The notes under the pieces were generated by a model. The model was not told the DNA's origin. It saw only the letters and a list, made by a program, of their open reading frames with translations, and did no database searches. Shown here one piece after another: positions 15,213-23,173 of a stretch of 34,754 bases of DNA. Every line of letters begins with the position of its first letter. Position 1 is the stretch's first letter. Source of the stretch: Candidatus Erginobacter occultus (GTDB taxonomy: Bacteria; Auribacterota; Erginobacteria; Erginobacterales; Erginobacteraceae); contig JAVCCZ010000158.1 of NCBI GenBank assembly GCA_030765265.1, forward strand, positions 1-34,754. The letters run 5' to 3'. The position numbers were made by a program, and so were the translations under genes.

Positions 15213-15800
15213 AGCCGAGTAGTATTGCTCCAGGCAGTCGGGGCAGATCCCGTGGGTGAATTCGGCCCGGGAGTGGTCGCTGATATAGTGGCTGATCTCG
15301 TGCCAGCGCCCCTGCTCATCGCGGATCTTCTTGCAGTGGGAACAGATCGGGAGCAGCCCTTCCAGGGTTTTGATCCGGAGCAGGGTGGTCCGCAACTGGG
15401 AAATCAGCCGCTCCCGTTCCCGGTCGGCGGTATGCTTGTAAAAGGCGATCTCGATGACGGCGTGGAGTTCCCGCTCCCGGAACGGTTTTAAGATATAGCC
15501 GTAGGGTTCGGTCACCCCGGCCCGTTTCAGGATTTCGCTATCAGCGTAGGCGGTCAGGTAAACGACCGGGAGATCGGCGGTTTCCCGGATCCGGGCCGCC
15601 GCCTCGATCCCGTCCATCTCTCCTTTCAGGACGATGTCCATTAAAACCAGGTCCGGTTTTTCTTCTTCCGCCCGCCGGACGGCCTCCGGGCCGGAGTAGG
15701 CGATGCCGACGACCGGGTAGCCGAGCCGGCTGAGAATTTTCTCCATATCCTTGGCGACGATACCCTCGTCTTCCACGATCAGGATTCGTCTGGCGGTCAT
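15195..15800 (-). CDS. Response regulator with C-terminal double-CxxC zinc-ribbon-like motif
   Basis: A 201-residue regulator. The receiver (1-118) has D10/E11, phosphoacceptor D55 (LVLMDIVLKG), T83 and K105-P, and the LKGEMDGIEAA signature of receivers paired with HisKA_2 kinases. A helical linker (120-148) leads to LLPICSHCKKIRDEQGRW, HEISHYISDHSRAEFTHG and ICPDCLEQYY, with C153-x-x-C156 and C186-x-x-C189 that could bind zinc. From memory this CxxC tail recurs at the C-termini of signalling proteins in deltaproteobacteria and other environmental bacteria, with no known role. Its start overlaps the kinase stop (ATGA), so the pair is translationally coupled. There is no DNA-binding domain, so output is likely by protein contact or the zinc-ribbon-like tail. 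Confidence 0.88.
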   Translation of the reverse strand: MTARRILIVEDEGIVAKDMEKILSRLGYPVVGIAYSGPEAVRRAEEEKPDLVLMDIVLKGEMDGIEAAARIRETADLPVVYLTAYADSEILKRAGVTEPYGYILKPFRERELHAVIEIAFYKHTADRERERLISQLRTTLLRIKTLEGLLPICSHCKKIRDEQGRWHEISHYISDHSRAEFTHGICPDCLEQYYSAEDLPG

Positions 15801-16915
15801 CTCGGATCTCCGCTTTTGCTCCGGTTATCGGACAGGCAAAAATTGATTCTCCAGACGGTCCATTCCCCCCCGCCGCTTTCCAGGGTTCCCCCCAGTTGTT
15901 CGGCTAAAGTCTGGATAAGTTCCCGCCCGAAAGAGGGGGCGGGGGAGCCGGGGGAGAATTCGGGGAAGTTTTCTCCGCGGCGGGCAAAGGAAATCTCAAC
16001 CCGTCCCGGTTCGAGAAGCCGGATTCCGATCCGGATAATTCCCCGGGGCGGCGCGGTGCCCGATCCCTCAAGCGATCCGGCCAGCAGTTCGTTGAGAATC
16101 AGCCCGCAGGGGAGAGCGGTGTTGATGTTGAAGTCGACTTCGCCGACCTCGGATTCCAGCCGGATCGTCCCGGGAGTCACGGAATACTGCTCGAAGAGAT
16201 AATTGGCCAGGGTTTCGAGGTAGCGGCCGAAATCGATCCGGTTGAGGTTGTCGCTTCCGTAAAGAATTTCGTGAATCATCGCCATCGAGGCGATCCGGTT
16301 GCGGTTGCGGCGCAACAGGGCCCGGGTCGCCTCGTCCCCGACGTATCCGGCCTGCAGCTTGAGGAGGCTGATAACGATCTGGAGGTTGTTGTTGACCCGG
16401 TGGTAGAGTTCCTTCAGCAGCAGGTCCTTTTCTCTCAGGGCGTTGGTCAGCGTCTCTTCGGCGTCTTTGCGGGCGGTGATATTCCGGGCGATCCAGAGGA
16501 TCTTCTCGATCGTGCCGTCCGCCTCCGGCAGGGGAGAGGTCCGGCCCTCGAACCATTTCCATCCGTCCAGGGTCTCCAGCCGGTACTCGACGGTCTGTTC
16601 CCGACCGGAGCCGATGGTCTCCCGGATCACGGAGAGGCAGAGTTCGGCGGTCGGGGGAGGGAGGAAGTCCCGGATCAGGTTTCCTTCCAGTTTCTCCGGG
16701 CGGTCGGCGAGCAGGAGGTCGCTCCGGGCCAGGACCTTGAGGTATCGTCCCTCGCCGTCGAGGGTCATCACCACGTCGGGCAGGGCGGCGAACATTTTTT
16801 CCAACTGGGCCGCTGCCGGCGCTTCCCCCCCTCTCTCCCGGAACCGGTCCAGTTCCCGCCGTAACCCGGCGACTTCCCTGACCAGTTCTTCCCGGGAAGG
16901 TTTTTTCTTTTTCAT
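15797..16915 (-). CDS. PAS-HisKA_2 sensor histidine kinase with degenerate ATPase domain
   Basis: A 372-residue cytoplasmic kinase without membrane segments. An N-terminal helix (1-40) is followed by a PAS/PAC domain (about 41-150: LPDVVMTLDGEGRYLKVLA, VEYRLETLDGWKWFEGRTSP, ILWIARNITARKDAE) and a HisKA_2 dimerisation domain with phosphoacceptor H172 in KELYHRVNNNLQIVISLLKL. In the ATPase domain the N box reads LNELLAGSLEGS at 274-285, where family members have NELVTNALKHAF, so the Mg-binding Asn and the Lys/His are missing. The DNGxG box is replaced by ARRGENF at 311-317. The downstream SFGRELIQTLAEQLGG is retained. ATP binding is therefore doubtful. It precedes and overlaps its response regulator by 4 bases. 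Confidence 0.85.
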   Translation of the reverse strand: MKKKKPSREELVREVAGLRRELDRFRERGGEAPAAAQLEKMFAALPDVVMTLDGEGRYLKVLARSDLLLADRPEKLEGNLIRDFLPPPTAELCLSVIRETIGSGREQTVEYRLETLDGWKWFEGRTSPLPEADGTIEKILWIARNITARKDAEETLTNALREKDLLLKELYHRVNNNLQIVISLLKLQAGYVGDEATRALLRRNRNRIASMAMIHEILYGSDNLNRIDFGRYLETLANYLFEQYSVTPGTIRLESEVGEVDFNINTALPCGLILNELLAGSLEGSGTAPPRGIIRIGIRLLEPGRVEISFARRGENFPEFSPGSPAPSFGRELIQTLAEQLGGTLESGGGEWTVWRINFCLSDNRSKSGDPR

Positions 16916-16986
16916 AGGGCCGGTGGGGACGAAGATATTCCCCCGGTTTTCCGGGGAGAAAGAGTTAAACCGTCGCTATTGAAAAG

Positions 16987-17016
16987 ATTATACAATCGGG
17001 GTTTGCCTTCGGGCAA
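16987..17016 (-). promoter_or_regulatory. Sigma-70-type promoter for the kinase/regulator operon
   Basis: On the minus strand: TTGCCC (17016-17011), an 18-base spacer and a perfect TATAAT (16992-16987), about 70 bases before the kinase start. Its -35 lies in the right arm of the palindrome TTGCCTTCGGGCAA (17003-17016), whose left arm supplies the -35 of the divergent promoter. Confidence 0.5.
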
Positions 17017-17032
17017 GAAAATACTGTAAATT
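17003..17032 (+). promoter_or_regulatory. Sigma-70-type promoter for the exopolysaccharide operon
   Basis: TTGCCT (17003-17008), an 18-base spacer and TAAATT (17027-17032), 60 bases before the first glycosyltransferase. The -35 is half of a perfect 5-bp inverted repeat with a TTCG loop that it shares with the leftward promoter, so one bound protein could affect both. Confidence 0.45.
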
Positions 17033-17092
17033 TATTCCCTGAAGTTATATCTTGAAATCCGGCTTTGACCTTGGGAGGAAGCGTTTGCCGTC

Positions 17093-18243
17093 GTGAAGAT
17101 CGGGATTGACATCCAGTGCCTGACCCGGCCTCTGACCGGGGTCGGTTACTATACCCTCGGATTGCTGGAAGGGTTGGCCGGCCTGGAGGAGGCCGGCGGG
17201 ATCACCCCTTTCTACTTCAGTTTCCACGGCCAGGTTGATCTCCCCTCCCTGGTTTACAAAGAGATGGCTCCCCGGGACCGGAAGATCCCCGGGAAAATCC
17301 TCAGCCTGGGTTGGAAGCGGCTGGGTTTCCCCCCGGTGGAGTGGCTGATCCGGGGGATGGACGTCTATCACTTCCCCGATTTTATCGCCCGGCCGGTGAG
17401 GAGGAAGCCTGTGGTCACCACCGTTTACGATCTTTCCTTCAAGCGTTTTTCGGAATTTACCGAAGCCCGGAACCTGAAATACCTGGAGGCCTCCCTGCCC
17501 GCCAGCCTGGAGAGATCGGACCGGATCATCGTTATCTCCCGGTTCACCCGGGATGAGCTGATCTCCCTCTACCCGGTATCCCCGGGAAAAGTGGCGGTGG
17601 TCGAGGGGGGGATCGACGACGCTTTCCGCCGCCCCCTGACCGCCGACGAACTGCTCCGGACCCGCTACCGGTTTCATCTCCCGGAGAAGTACCTTCTCAC
17701 GGTGGGGACCTGGGAGCCCCGGAAGAATTTGGTCCGGCTGCTGGAGGCCTGGTCGTCTCTCCGCGCGGCGGGGAAGCTGGGCGGATACAAGCTGGTCCTG
17801 GCGGGCTTGAAAGGCTGGCTCTGCGGCGAGATCGAGCAGAAATTCCGCAACTATGCCGGCCAGCGGGGAGTGATGGCGCTTGGCTATGTTCCCCGTTCCG
17901 CCCTCCCGGCGGTTTACCGAGGCGCCTCCGGTTTTATTTATCCCTCGCTCTACGAAGGCCAGGGGCTCCCCCCCCTGGAGGCGATGGCCTCCGGCTGCCG
18001 GTGGCGGCGGCGCGGTCCGCCGCCCTCCCCGAGATGCTGGGGGAGGCGGCCCTTTACTTCGAACCGACCGATCCGGGCCGGATTGCGGAGGCGATCGAGA
18101 CCCTCCTCCTCCGCCCGGAATTAGCCGCCGGCCTGGTCGAGAAGGGAAAACAGCAGTCGGCCCGTTTCACCTGGGAGCGGGCGGCGAGGTTGACCCTGGA
18201 CGTCTATCGCTCCGCCGCCGGCCTCGGGCCCGCTCCGGAATAA
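17093..18243 (+). pseudogene. GT4 glycosyltransferase, frameshifted near the end
   Basis: A group 1 (GT4, GT-B fold) glycosyltransferase related to mannosyltransferases of exopolysaccharide or O-antigen synthesis. It begins MKIGIDIQCLTRPLTGVGYY (GTG start, GGGAGGAAG upstream), has VVTTVYDLSFKRF, the linker VGTWEPRKNLVRLLEAW and the donor-site YPSLYEGQGLPPLEAMASG. Directly after ASGC the frame breaks near 17994-18001: one more C in the short C run would restore PVAAARSAALPEMLGEAALY and the normal C-terminus to 18243. As it stands, the frame continues to 18124 with 41 unrelated Arg/Pro-rich residues. Repaired length would be about 383 residues. It is either a single-base sequencing/assembly error or a real inactivating or phase-variable mutation. 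It is the first gene of the exopolysaccharide operon. Confidence 0.8.
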
Positions 18244-18249
18244 AAGGCA

Positions 18250-19449
18250 GTGAAGAATCTTCCTCGCCGGAAAATCGGGATCGACGCCCGCTGGATCTTC
18301 CCCGCCATCTCCGGGGTCGGCCGGGTGACCGAAAAGCTGATCACCAACCTGGCCGCGATCGACCGGGAAAACGACTACTTCCTCTTCTTTTACGACCCCG
18401 GCCTGCGGGAGAAGTACTCCCGCCGCTGGGAGTTTAACCCCCGTCTCCACCCGGTTTCGGTCCCCTGGGGGATCTTCTCTCCCGGCGGCCAATGGGGGAT
18501 CGCCCGGCGGGCCGGGCAACTCAAGCTGGATATCTTCCATTCCACCAATTACTTCCTCCCGCTGTTATTGCCCCCGGGGGTGAAGGCAGTGGCCACGGTC
18601 CACGACCTGATCCCCCTGAAGTTTCCCCACTTCACCCCCCGGGCCTGGAAAACCCGCTTCCATCCGCTTTTCCGGTGGGTCTTGAGCCGCTCGGTGAAGC
18701 GGGCGGACCGGGTGATTACCGTCTCGAATCATACCCGCCGGGACCTGGTCGCCGACCTCGGGCTCCCGGAGGAAAAGATTTCGGTCGTCTATAACGGGAT
18801 CGACGCGTCCTACCGGCCGTTGGCGGAAACAAGAGCCCGGGAGATGGCCAGCGCGAAGCTTGGTTTCACCGGCCCCTATCTCTTTTACGTGGGCCGCTTC
18901 GACCCGTACAAGAACGTGGTCGGTCTGATCCGGGCCTTCGGAAAATTTCTCCGGGGCCGGACCGACAGCCCCCGGCTGGTGCTGGCCGGTCATCCCGACC
19001 CCCGTTACCCCCAGGCGGCCGCCACCGTCCGGGAACTCCATCTATCCTCCCACGTGGTCTTTCTCGACGGGGTCGAGGAAGAAGAACTGGTCGCCCTCTA
19101 TAACCGGGCCCGGATCCTGGTCCTCCCCTCGCTTTACGAAGGGTTCGGCCTCCCCCCCCTGGAAGCGATGGCCTGCGGGACCCCGGTCATCGTCTCCGAC
19201 CGGGGGAGCCTCCCCGAAGTGGTGGGGGAGGCGGGGATCATAATCGACCCGGAGAACCCGGAGGCCCTGGCCGCCGCGATCGGCCGGCTCTGGGACTCGG
19301 AAGAGCTGCGCCGGAACCTCCGGGACCGGGGGCTGGCCCGGGCGCGGGAATTTTCCTGGGAGAAAACCGCCCGGGAGACGCTGAAAATCTACCGGCAACT
19401 GGTCGACCCGTTGTCTGACTCGTCCGAGCGGGAAGGCCCGGCGAATTAA
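18250..19449 (+). CDS. GT4 family glycosyltransferase
   Basis: A 399-residue GT-B enzyme that likely adds a sugar, possibly mannose, from a nucleotide-sugar donor to a lipid-linked oligosaccharide at the inner face of the cytoplasmic membrane. Signature parts are IGIDARWIFPAISGVGRVTE at 9-28, FHSTNYFLPL, VATVHDLIPLKFP, YNGIDASYRP, FYVGRFDPYKNVVGLIRAF, and the donor-binding LPSLYEGFGLPPLEAMACG, with E, GxP and the following VIVSDRGSLPEVVGEAG. It is clearly a paralogue of the frameshifted gene just upstream and starts 6 bases after its restored stop. Start is GTG with a weak AAAGGCA. It is complete and intact. Confidence 0.9.
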   Translation: MKNLPRRKIGIDARWIFPAISGVGRVTEKLITNLAAIDRENDYFLFFYDPGLREKYSRRWEFNPRLHPVSVPWGIFSPGGQWGIARRAGQLKLDIFHSTNYFLPLLLPPGVKAVATVHDLIPLKFPHFTPRAWKTRFHPLFRWVLSRSVKRADRVITVSNHTRRDLVADLGLPEEKISVVYNGIDASYRPLAETRAREMASAKLGFTGPYLFYVGRFDPYKNVVGLIRAFGKFLRGRTDSPRLVLAGHPDPRYPQAAATVRELHLSSHVVFLDGVEEEELVALYNRARILVLPSLYEGFGLPPLEAMACGTPVIVSDRGSLPEVVGEAGIIIDPENPEALAAAIGRLWDSEELRRNLRDRGLARAREFSWEKTARETLKIYRQLVDPLSDSSEREGPAN

Positions 19450-19453
19450 GCCA

Positions 19454-20620
19454 ATGAAGATCGCCCTGGTTCACGACTGGCTCAACGGGATGCGGGGGGG
19501 AGAGAAGGTCCTGGAAGCCCTCTGCGAGCTCTACCCGGAAGCCGAGATTTTCACCCTCCTGCTGGAGGAGGAGAAAATCTCCGCCCGGATCCGGGGTATG
19601 ACCATCCACACCTCGTTTATCCAGCACCTTCCCCTGGCCCGCCGGCACTACCGGTACTACCTCCCCCTCTTCCCCCGGGCGATCGAGAGCTTCGACCTGT
19701 CCGGCTTCGACCTGGTCATCTCCACCAGTCACGCGGTGGCCAAGGGCTGCCGTCCGGCCCCCTCCGCCCGCTCGGTCTGCTACTGCTTCACCCCGATGCG
19801 CTATCTCTGGTTTTTTTACCAGGATTATTTCGGTCCCGGCCTGGGGAAGAAACTCCTTCTGAAACCGATCTTCGCCTACCTGCGCCACTGGGATCTCTCA
19901 TCCAGTCGGAGGGTGGGCCGGTTCCTGGCCATCTCGAAAACTGTTGCCGCCCGGATCGCCCGGGTCTATAATCGGGAAGCTGGGGTAATTTATCCTCCGG
20001 TGGATATCGAATATTTCACCCCCGGCTCCCCGGCCGGGGATTATTTCCTGGTTGTCTCCGCCCTGGTGCCCTATAAAAAAATCGCCCTGGCCATCGACGC
20101 GTTCAATCACCTGGGGCTGCCCTTGAAGGTGGCGGGGGCGGGACCCGCGGCCCGGAATCTCCGGGAACGGGCCGGGCAGGGGATTGAGTTCCTCGGCTGG
20201 GTGGATGACCGGGAACTCCGGGAACTCTACCGGAACTGCCGGGCCCTGGTCTTCCCCGGGCTGGAGGATTTCGGGATCGTGCCCCTGGAGGCCCAGGCCT
20301 GCGGCCGCCCGGTGATCGGTTTCGGGGAAGGGGGGCTGGCCGAGACCACCATCCCCTGGCCGGGGACGGGTGAAGCTTTGCCGACCGGGATATTTTTCTC
20401 CGAGCCGACGGCGGATTCTCTGATCGCCGCCCTGCGGCTCTTTATCGAGAAGGAGGGAGAGTTTGATCCCCGGGCGATCCGGGAGCATGCCACCGCCTTC
20501 GGCCAGGGGATCTTCAAGGAAAAATTCCGCGCCGCCGTCGACGGTCCGGCCGGAAAGTCGGACGAGTCGGAAAATTTCGAAGCGTCCGTCCATAACCAGA
20601 ATCGAGCCGGGCCCAGCTGA
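19454..20620 (+). CDS. GT4 family glycosyltransferase (WbaZ-like)
   Basis: A 388-residue GT-B enzyme. The N-terminus KIALVHDWLNGMRGGEKVLE, then the segments SHAVAKGC and CFTPMRYLWFFYQDYF, define the WbaZ/mannosyltransferase-like subgroup. YPPVDIEYFTP, SALVPYKKIALAIDAFNHL and FPGLEDFGIVPLEAQACGRPVI are the hinge and donor site. In related clusters such enzymes transfer mannose or rhamnose in O-antigen or exopolysaccharide repeat units. It begins 4 bases after the preceding stop, and the order GT-GT-GT-initiator indicates one operon. The C-terminal 25 residues are polar and variable. Exact donor and acceptor cannot be read from sequence. Confidence 0.88.
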   Translation: MKIALVHDWLNGMRGGEKVLEALCELYPEAEIFTLLLEEEKISARIRGMTIHTSFIQHLPLARRHYRYYLPLFPRAIESFDLSGFDLVISTSHAVAKGCRPAPSARSVCYCFTPMRYLWFFYQDYFGPGLGKKLLLKPIFAYLRHWDLSSSRRVGRFLAISKTVAARIARVYNREAGVIYPPVDIEYFTPGSPAGDYFLVVSALVPYKKIALAIDAFNHLGLPLKVAGAGPAARNLRERAGQGIEFLGWVDDRELRELYRNCRALVFPGLEDFGIVPLEAQACGRPVIGFGEGGLAETTIPWPGTGEALPTGIFFSEPTADSLIAALRLFIEKEGEFDPRAIREHATAFGQGIFKEKFRAAVDGPAGKSDESENFEASVHNQNRAGPS

Positions 20621-20635
20621 CAATCCGATTCAGTG

Positions 20636-22078
20636 ATGATCAATATTCGCCGCCATACCGCTTTTTTGACCCTGATCACCCTGGTCTCAGACGGCCTGGT
20701 CCTTTACCTCTCAATGGCCTTCACCTTCTGGATCAGCTTTCATTCCCCCCTGACCGAAATTTTCCCGGTCACCAAGGGGGTTCCCCCTTTCTCCGCCTAC
20801 CAGGAGGCTTACCCGGTGCTCCTGGCGGTCTTCCTGCTGGTTTTTAAGTCCTTCCATCTCTACCGGAGAAAGACCTACTATTCCTCTTCCTGGTATTTCT
20901 TCACCATCGCCAAGGCGGTTACGGTGGCCCTCTTCAGCCTGATGGCCCTGACCTTTCTTTACCGGGAGGATTTTACCTACTCCCGCCGGATGCTGGCCTA
21001 CAGCTGGCTATTCAGCGTCGTCTTCTTCACCATCTCCCGGAGGGTTCTGGATAAACTGGAACTGGAGGTCTGGAGACGGAACAAAAATTTCCGCCGGGTC
21101 CTCCTGCTCGGCGGGGGGGAGATCGCCCGGCGCCTGGTGAAAAATTTCTCCGACAACCCCCGCTGGGGGACGGAGGTGGTCGGGGTGCTCCACTTTAACG
21201 GAGACGACGAACCGGGTGAATCCCCGGCGCTTCCCGTGCTGGGGACGGTCGAAGAATTCGAGGAAGTTATCCGCCGGTTTCCGGTGGAAGAAGTGATTAT
21301 CACCCGCCTCGATCTCCCCCATTCCCGGGTGATGGAGATAATCGTCCTCTGCGAGAAGAACCTGATTGCGGTCCGACTGGTTCCCGATGTCTTCTCCATC
21401 CTGACCAGCCAGGTCGAGGTGGTCAACCTGGACGGGGTGCCCCTGGTCGGTCTGCAATCGCTCCCCCTCCACTCGGCCTGGAACCGGTTTATGAAGAGAA
21501 TCTTCGATTTGGTGGGTGCCGCCTTCGGCCTGGTCCTGACCGCCCCGGTGCTTCTGGTCTGCGCGGTCGCGGTCAAGCTCACTTCCCGGGGACCGGTCCT
21601 CTTCCGGCAGGACCGGCTGGGCGAGAACGGGAAGCGCTTTGGGCTCTACAAGCTGCGGACGATGCCGGTGGACGCCGAAAGGGAGAGCGGGCCGGTTTTG
21701 CCGGCTCGGGACGACCCCCGGGCGACCCCGGTCGGGAGGTTTCTCCGCCGGTTCAGCCTCGATGAACTCCCCCAGCTCTGGAACGTTCTCAAGGGGGATA
21801 TGAGCCTGGTCGGGCCGCGGCCGGAGCGGCCGGTCTTCGTCGAGCAGTTCAAGGAGTCGATCCCCCGCTATATGTCCCGCCACCAGGTGAAGTCCGGTCT
21901 GACCGGCTGGGCCCAGGTCAACGGATTGCGGGGCGACACCTCGATCCGGATGCGGGTCAAGTACGATATGTACTACCTGGAGAACTGGTCACTCTTCTGG
22001 GATATGAAGATCATCCTCCTCACCCTCTTCTCCCGGAAGGTCCACCAGATCTCCATCCGGATCCTGCCGCTGAACTGA
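20636..22078 (+). CDS. Exopolysaccharide polyprenyl glycosylphosphotransferase (WcaJ/WbaP-like)
   Basis: A 480-residue integral membrane enzyme that starts repeat-unit synthesis by moving a sugar-1-phosphate from a nucleotide sugar to undecaprenyl phosphate. The N-terminal part has four to five membrane helices, then a soluble CoA-binding-like domain from about 145 ([18 protein letters not shown]). The catalytic C-terminal domain has [40 protein letters not shown] followed by [35 protein letters not shown], and [16 protein letters not shown], all hallmarks of the bacterial sugar transferase family. ATG was preferred to the GTG immediately before it; Shine-Dalgarno is weak. It closes the operon with the three glycosyltransferases. 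No Wzx, Wzy or export gene is seen here. Confidence 0.92.
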   Translation: MINIRRHTAFLTLITLVSDGLVLYLSMAFTFWISFHSPLTEIFPVTKGVPPFSAYQEAYPVLLAVFLLVFKSFHLYRRKTYYSSSWYFFTIAKAVTVALFSLMALTFLYREDFTYSRRMLAYSWLFSVVFFTISRRVLDKLELEVWRRNKNFRRVLLLGGGEIARRLVKNFSDNPRWGTEVVGVLHFNGDDEPGESPALPVLGTVEEFEEVIRRFPVEEVIITRLDLPHSRVMEIIVLCEKNLIAVRLVPDVFSILTSQVEVVNLDGVPLVGLQSLPLHSAWNRFMKRIFDLVGAAFGLVLTAPVLLVCAVAVKLTSRGPVLFRQDRLGENGKRFGLYKLRTMPVDAERESGPVLPARDDPRATPVGRFLRRFSLDELPQLWNVLKGDMSLVGPRPERPVFVEQFKESIPRYMSRHQVKSGLTGWAQVNGLRGDTSIRMRVKYDMYYLENWSLFWDMKIILLTLFSRKVHQISIRILPLN

Positions 22079-22135
22079 CCCTGAATATTTTCGTCCCGGT
22101 TGCGTCTATCGGGTAAAGCAGGGAGGAAGAATCCG

Positions 22136-22942
22136 ATGAAGGCCGTCTCCGCGTTGCCGATCCTGTTGATATCGGCCGGGTTGCTTTCCGGCTGCGCCAC
22201 CGTCCCCTATACCGGACGTTCCCAGCTCGCCCTGATGCCGGATAGCGAGGTGATGGCGATGAGCCGTTCTTCCTATCGGGAGATGCTCTCGGAGGCGAAA
22301 GTCCTCACCTCCACCCCGGAAGCAAAGGCGATCGACCGGGTGGGCCGGCGGATCGCCGCCGCGGCCGAAGAGTTTCTCCGGGCCGAGGGGCTGGCGAACC
22401 GGGCCGGTGACTTCGAGTGGGAGTTCGCCCTGATCGACGACGACGAGACGGTCAACGCCTGGGCGATGCCGGGGGGGAAGATCGCGGTCTATACCGGGAT
22501 ACTCCCCCTGACCGAAGACGACGCGGGGCTGGCGGTGGTGATGGGACACGAGGTAGCCCACGCCCTGGCCAACCACGGCCGTGAGCGCCTCAGCCAGCTC
22601 CTCCTCTTCCAGCTCGGCTATACCGGCCTCGATCTGGCCCTCCAGCAGGAACCGGATACGTCCCGGGACCTCTGGCTGACCGCCTTCGGCCTCGGGGCCC
22701 AGGTCGGCCTGCTGTTGCCCTACAGCCGGACCCAGGAGTACGAGGCCGACCGGATCGGGCTGATCCTGACCGCCCGGGCCGGCTACGACCCCCGGGCGGC
22801 GGTCCCTTTCTGGGAGCGGATGACGAAAGAAGGGGAGGGAGAGTTCCTCGAATTCCTCTCCACCCACCCCGCCGGGGCAAAGCGGATCCGGGAGATCGAG
22901 GCGATGATGCCGGAAGCCCTCCGATACTACCACCCCCGCTGA
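22136..22942 (+). CDS. M48 family metalloprotease lipoprotein (Oma1/LoiP-like)
   Basis: A 268-residue predicted lipoprotein protease. The signal ends in the lipobox LLSGC with C20, followed by ATVPYTGRSQLALMPDSE, the typical lead-in of the LoiP/Oma1-like subgroup. The zinc site is H138-E-V-A-H142 in VVMGHEVAHALANHGRER, and E203 of SRTQEYEADRIGL is the third ligand. NAWAMPGGKIAVYTGIL at 107-123 is the substrate-strand motif, and LEFLSTHPAGAKRIREIEAM closes the domain. Such enzymes degrade misfolded envelope proteins. GGGAGGAAG precedes the chosen ATG; an earlier TTG in the same frame would add 12 residues before the signal and is unlikely. It follows the sugar transferase by 57 bases. Confidence 0.92.
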   Translation: MKAVSALPILLISAGLLSGCATVPYTGRSQLALMPDSEVMAMSRSSYREMLSEAKVLTSTPEAKAIDRVGRRIAAAAEEFLRAEGLANRAGDFEWEFALIDDDETVNAWAMPGGKIAVYTGILPLTEDDAGLAVVMGHEVAHALANHGRERLSQLLLFQLGYTGLDLALQQEPDTSRDLWLTAFGLGAQVGLLLPYSRTQEYEADRIGLILTARAGYDPRAAVPFWERMTKEGEGEFLEFLSTHPAGAKRIREIEAMMPEALRYYHPR

Positions 22943-22958
22943 CCCGCCGAAAAAATAA

Positions 22959-23160
22959 TCACCGCGGAGGCGCAAAGGACGCGGAGAAGAAAATTAGTTG
23001 GAGGGTAAGGAGGTTCGGAGATTAAAGGGCTCCGGTTATCCCGCGCCTGGTAGTTGCGGATTATGGAGCGGACTCGGACCTGGGCTATTCCCGCCCATAA
23101 AGACTCGCGAGTATTTCCCCCAATAATCTTTCCTCCGCGTCCTTTGCGCCTCCGCGGTGA
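22959..23160. mobile_element. MITE-like element with perfect 28-bp terminal inverted repeats
   Basis: Bases 22959-22986 (TCACCGCGGAGGCGCAAAGG, then ACGCGGAG) are an exact reverse complement of 23133-23160. They enclose about 146 bases with no credible gene. Smaller palindromes such as ACTCGCGAGT (23103-23112) lie inside. No target-site duplication could be identified. The element occupies almost the whole gap between the convergent M48 and L,D-transpeptidase genes. The GCGGAGGCGCAAAGGACGC core resembles, from memory, dispersed intergenic palindromes in several bacterial groups. It could act as a bidirectional terminator or be a non-autonomous mobile element. Confidence 0.6.
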
Positions 23161-23173
23161 ATTGTATGTATGT

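Noticed and set aside
13682-15319. A 545-codon minus-strand open frame across thrC
   Set aside because: No recognisable domain, and thrC on the plus strand is complete with its PLP lysine.
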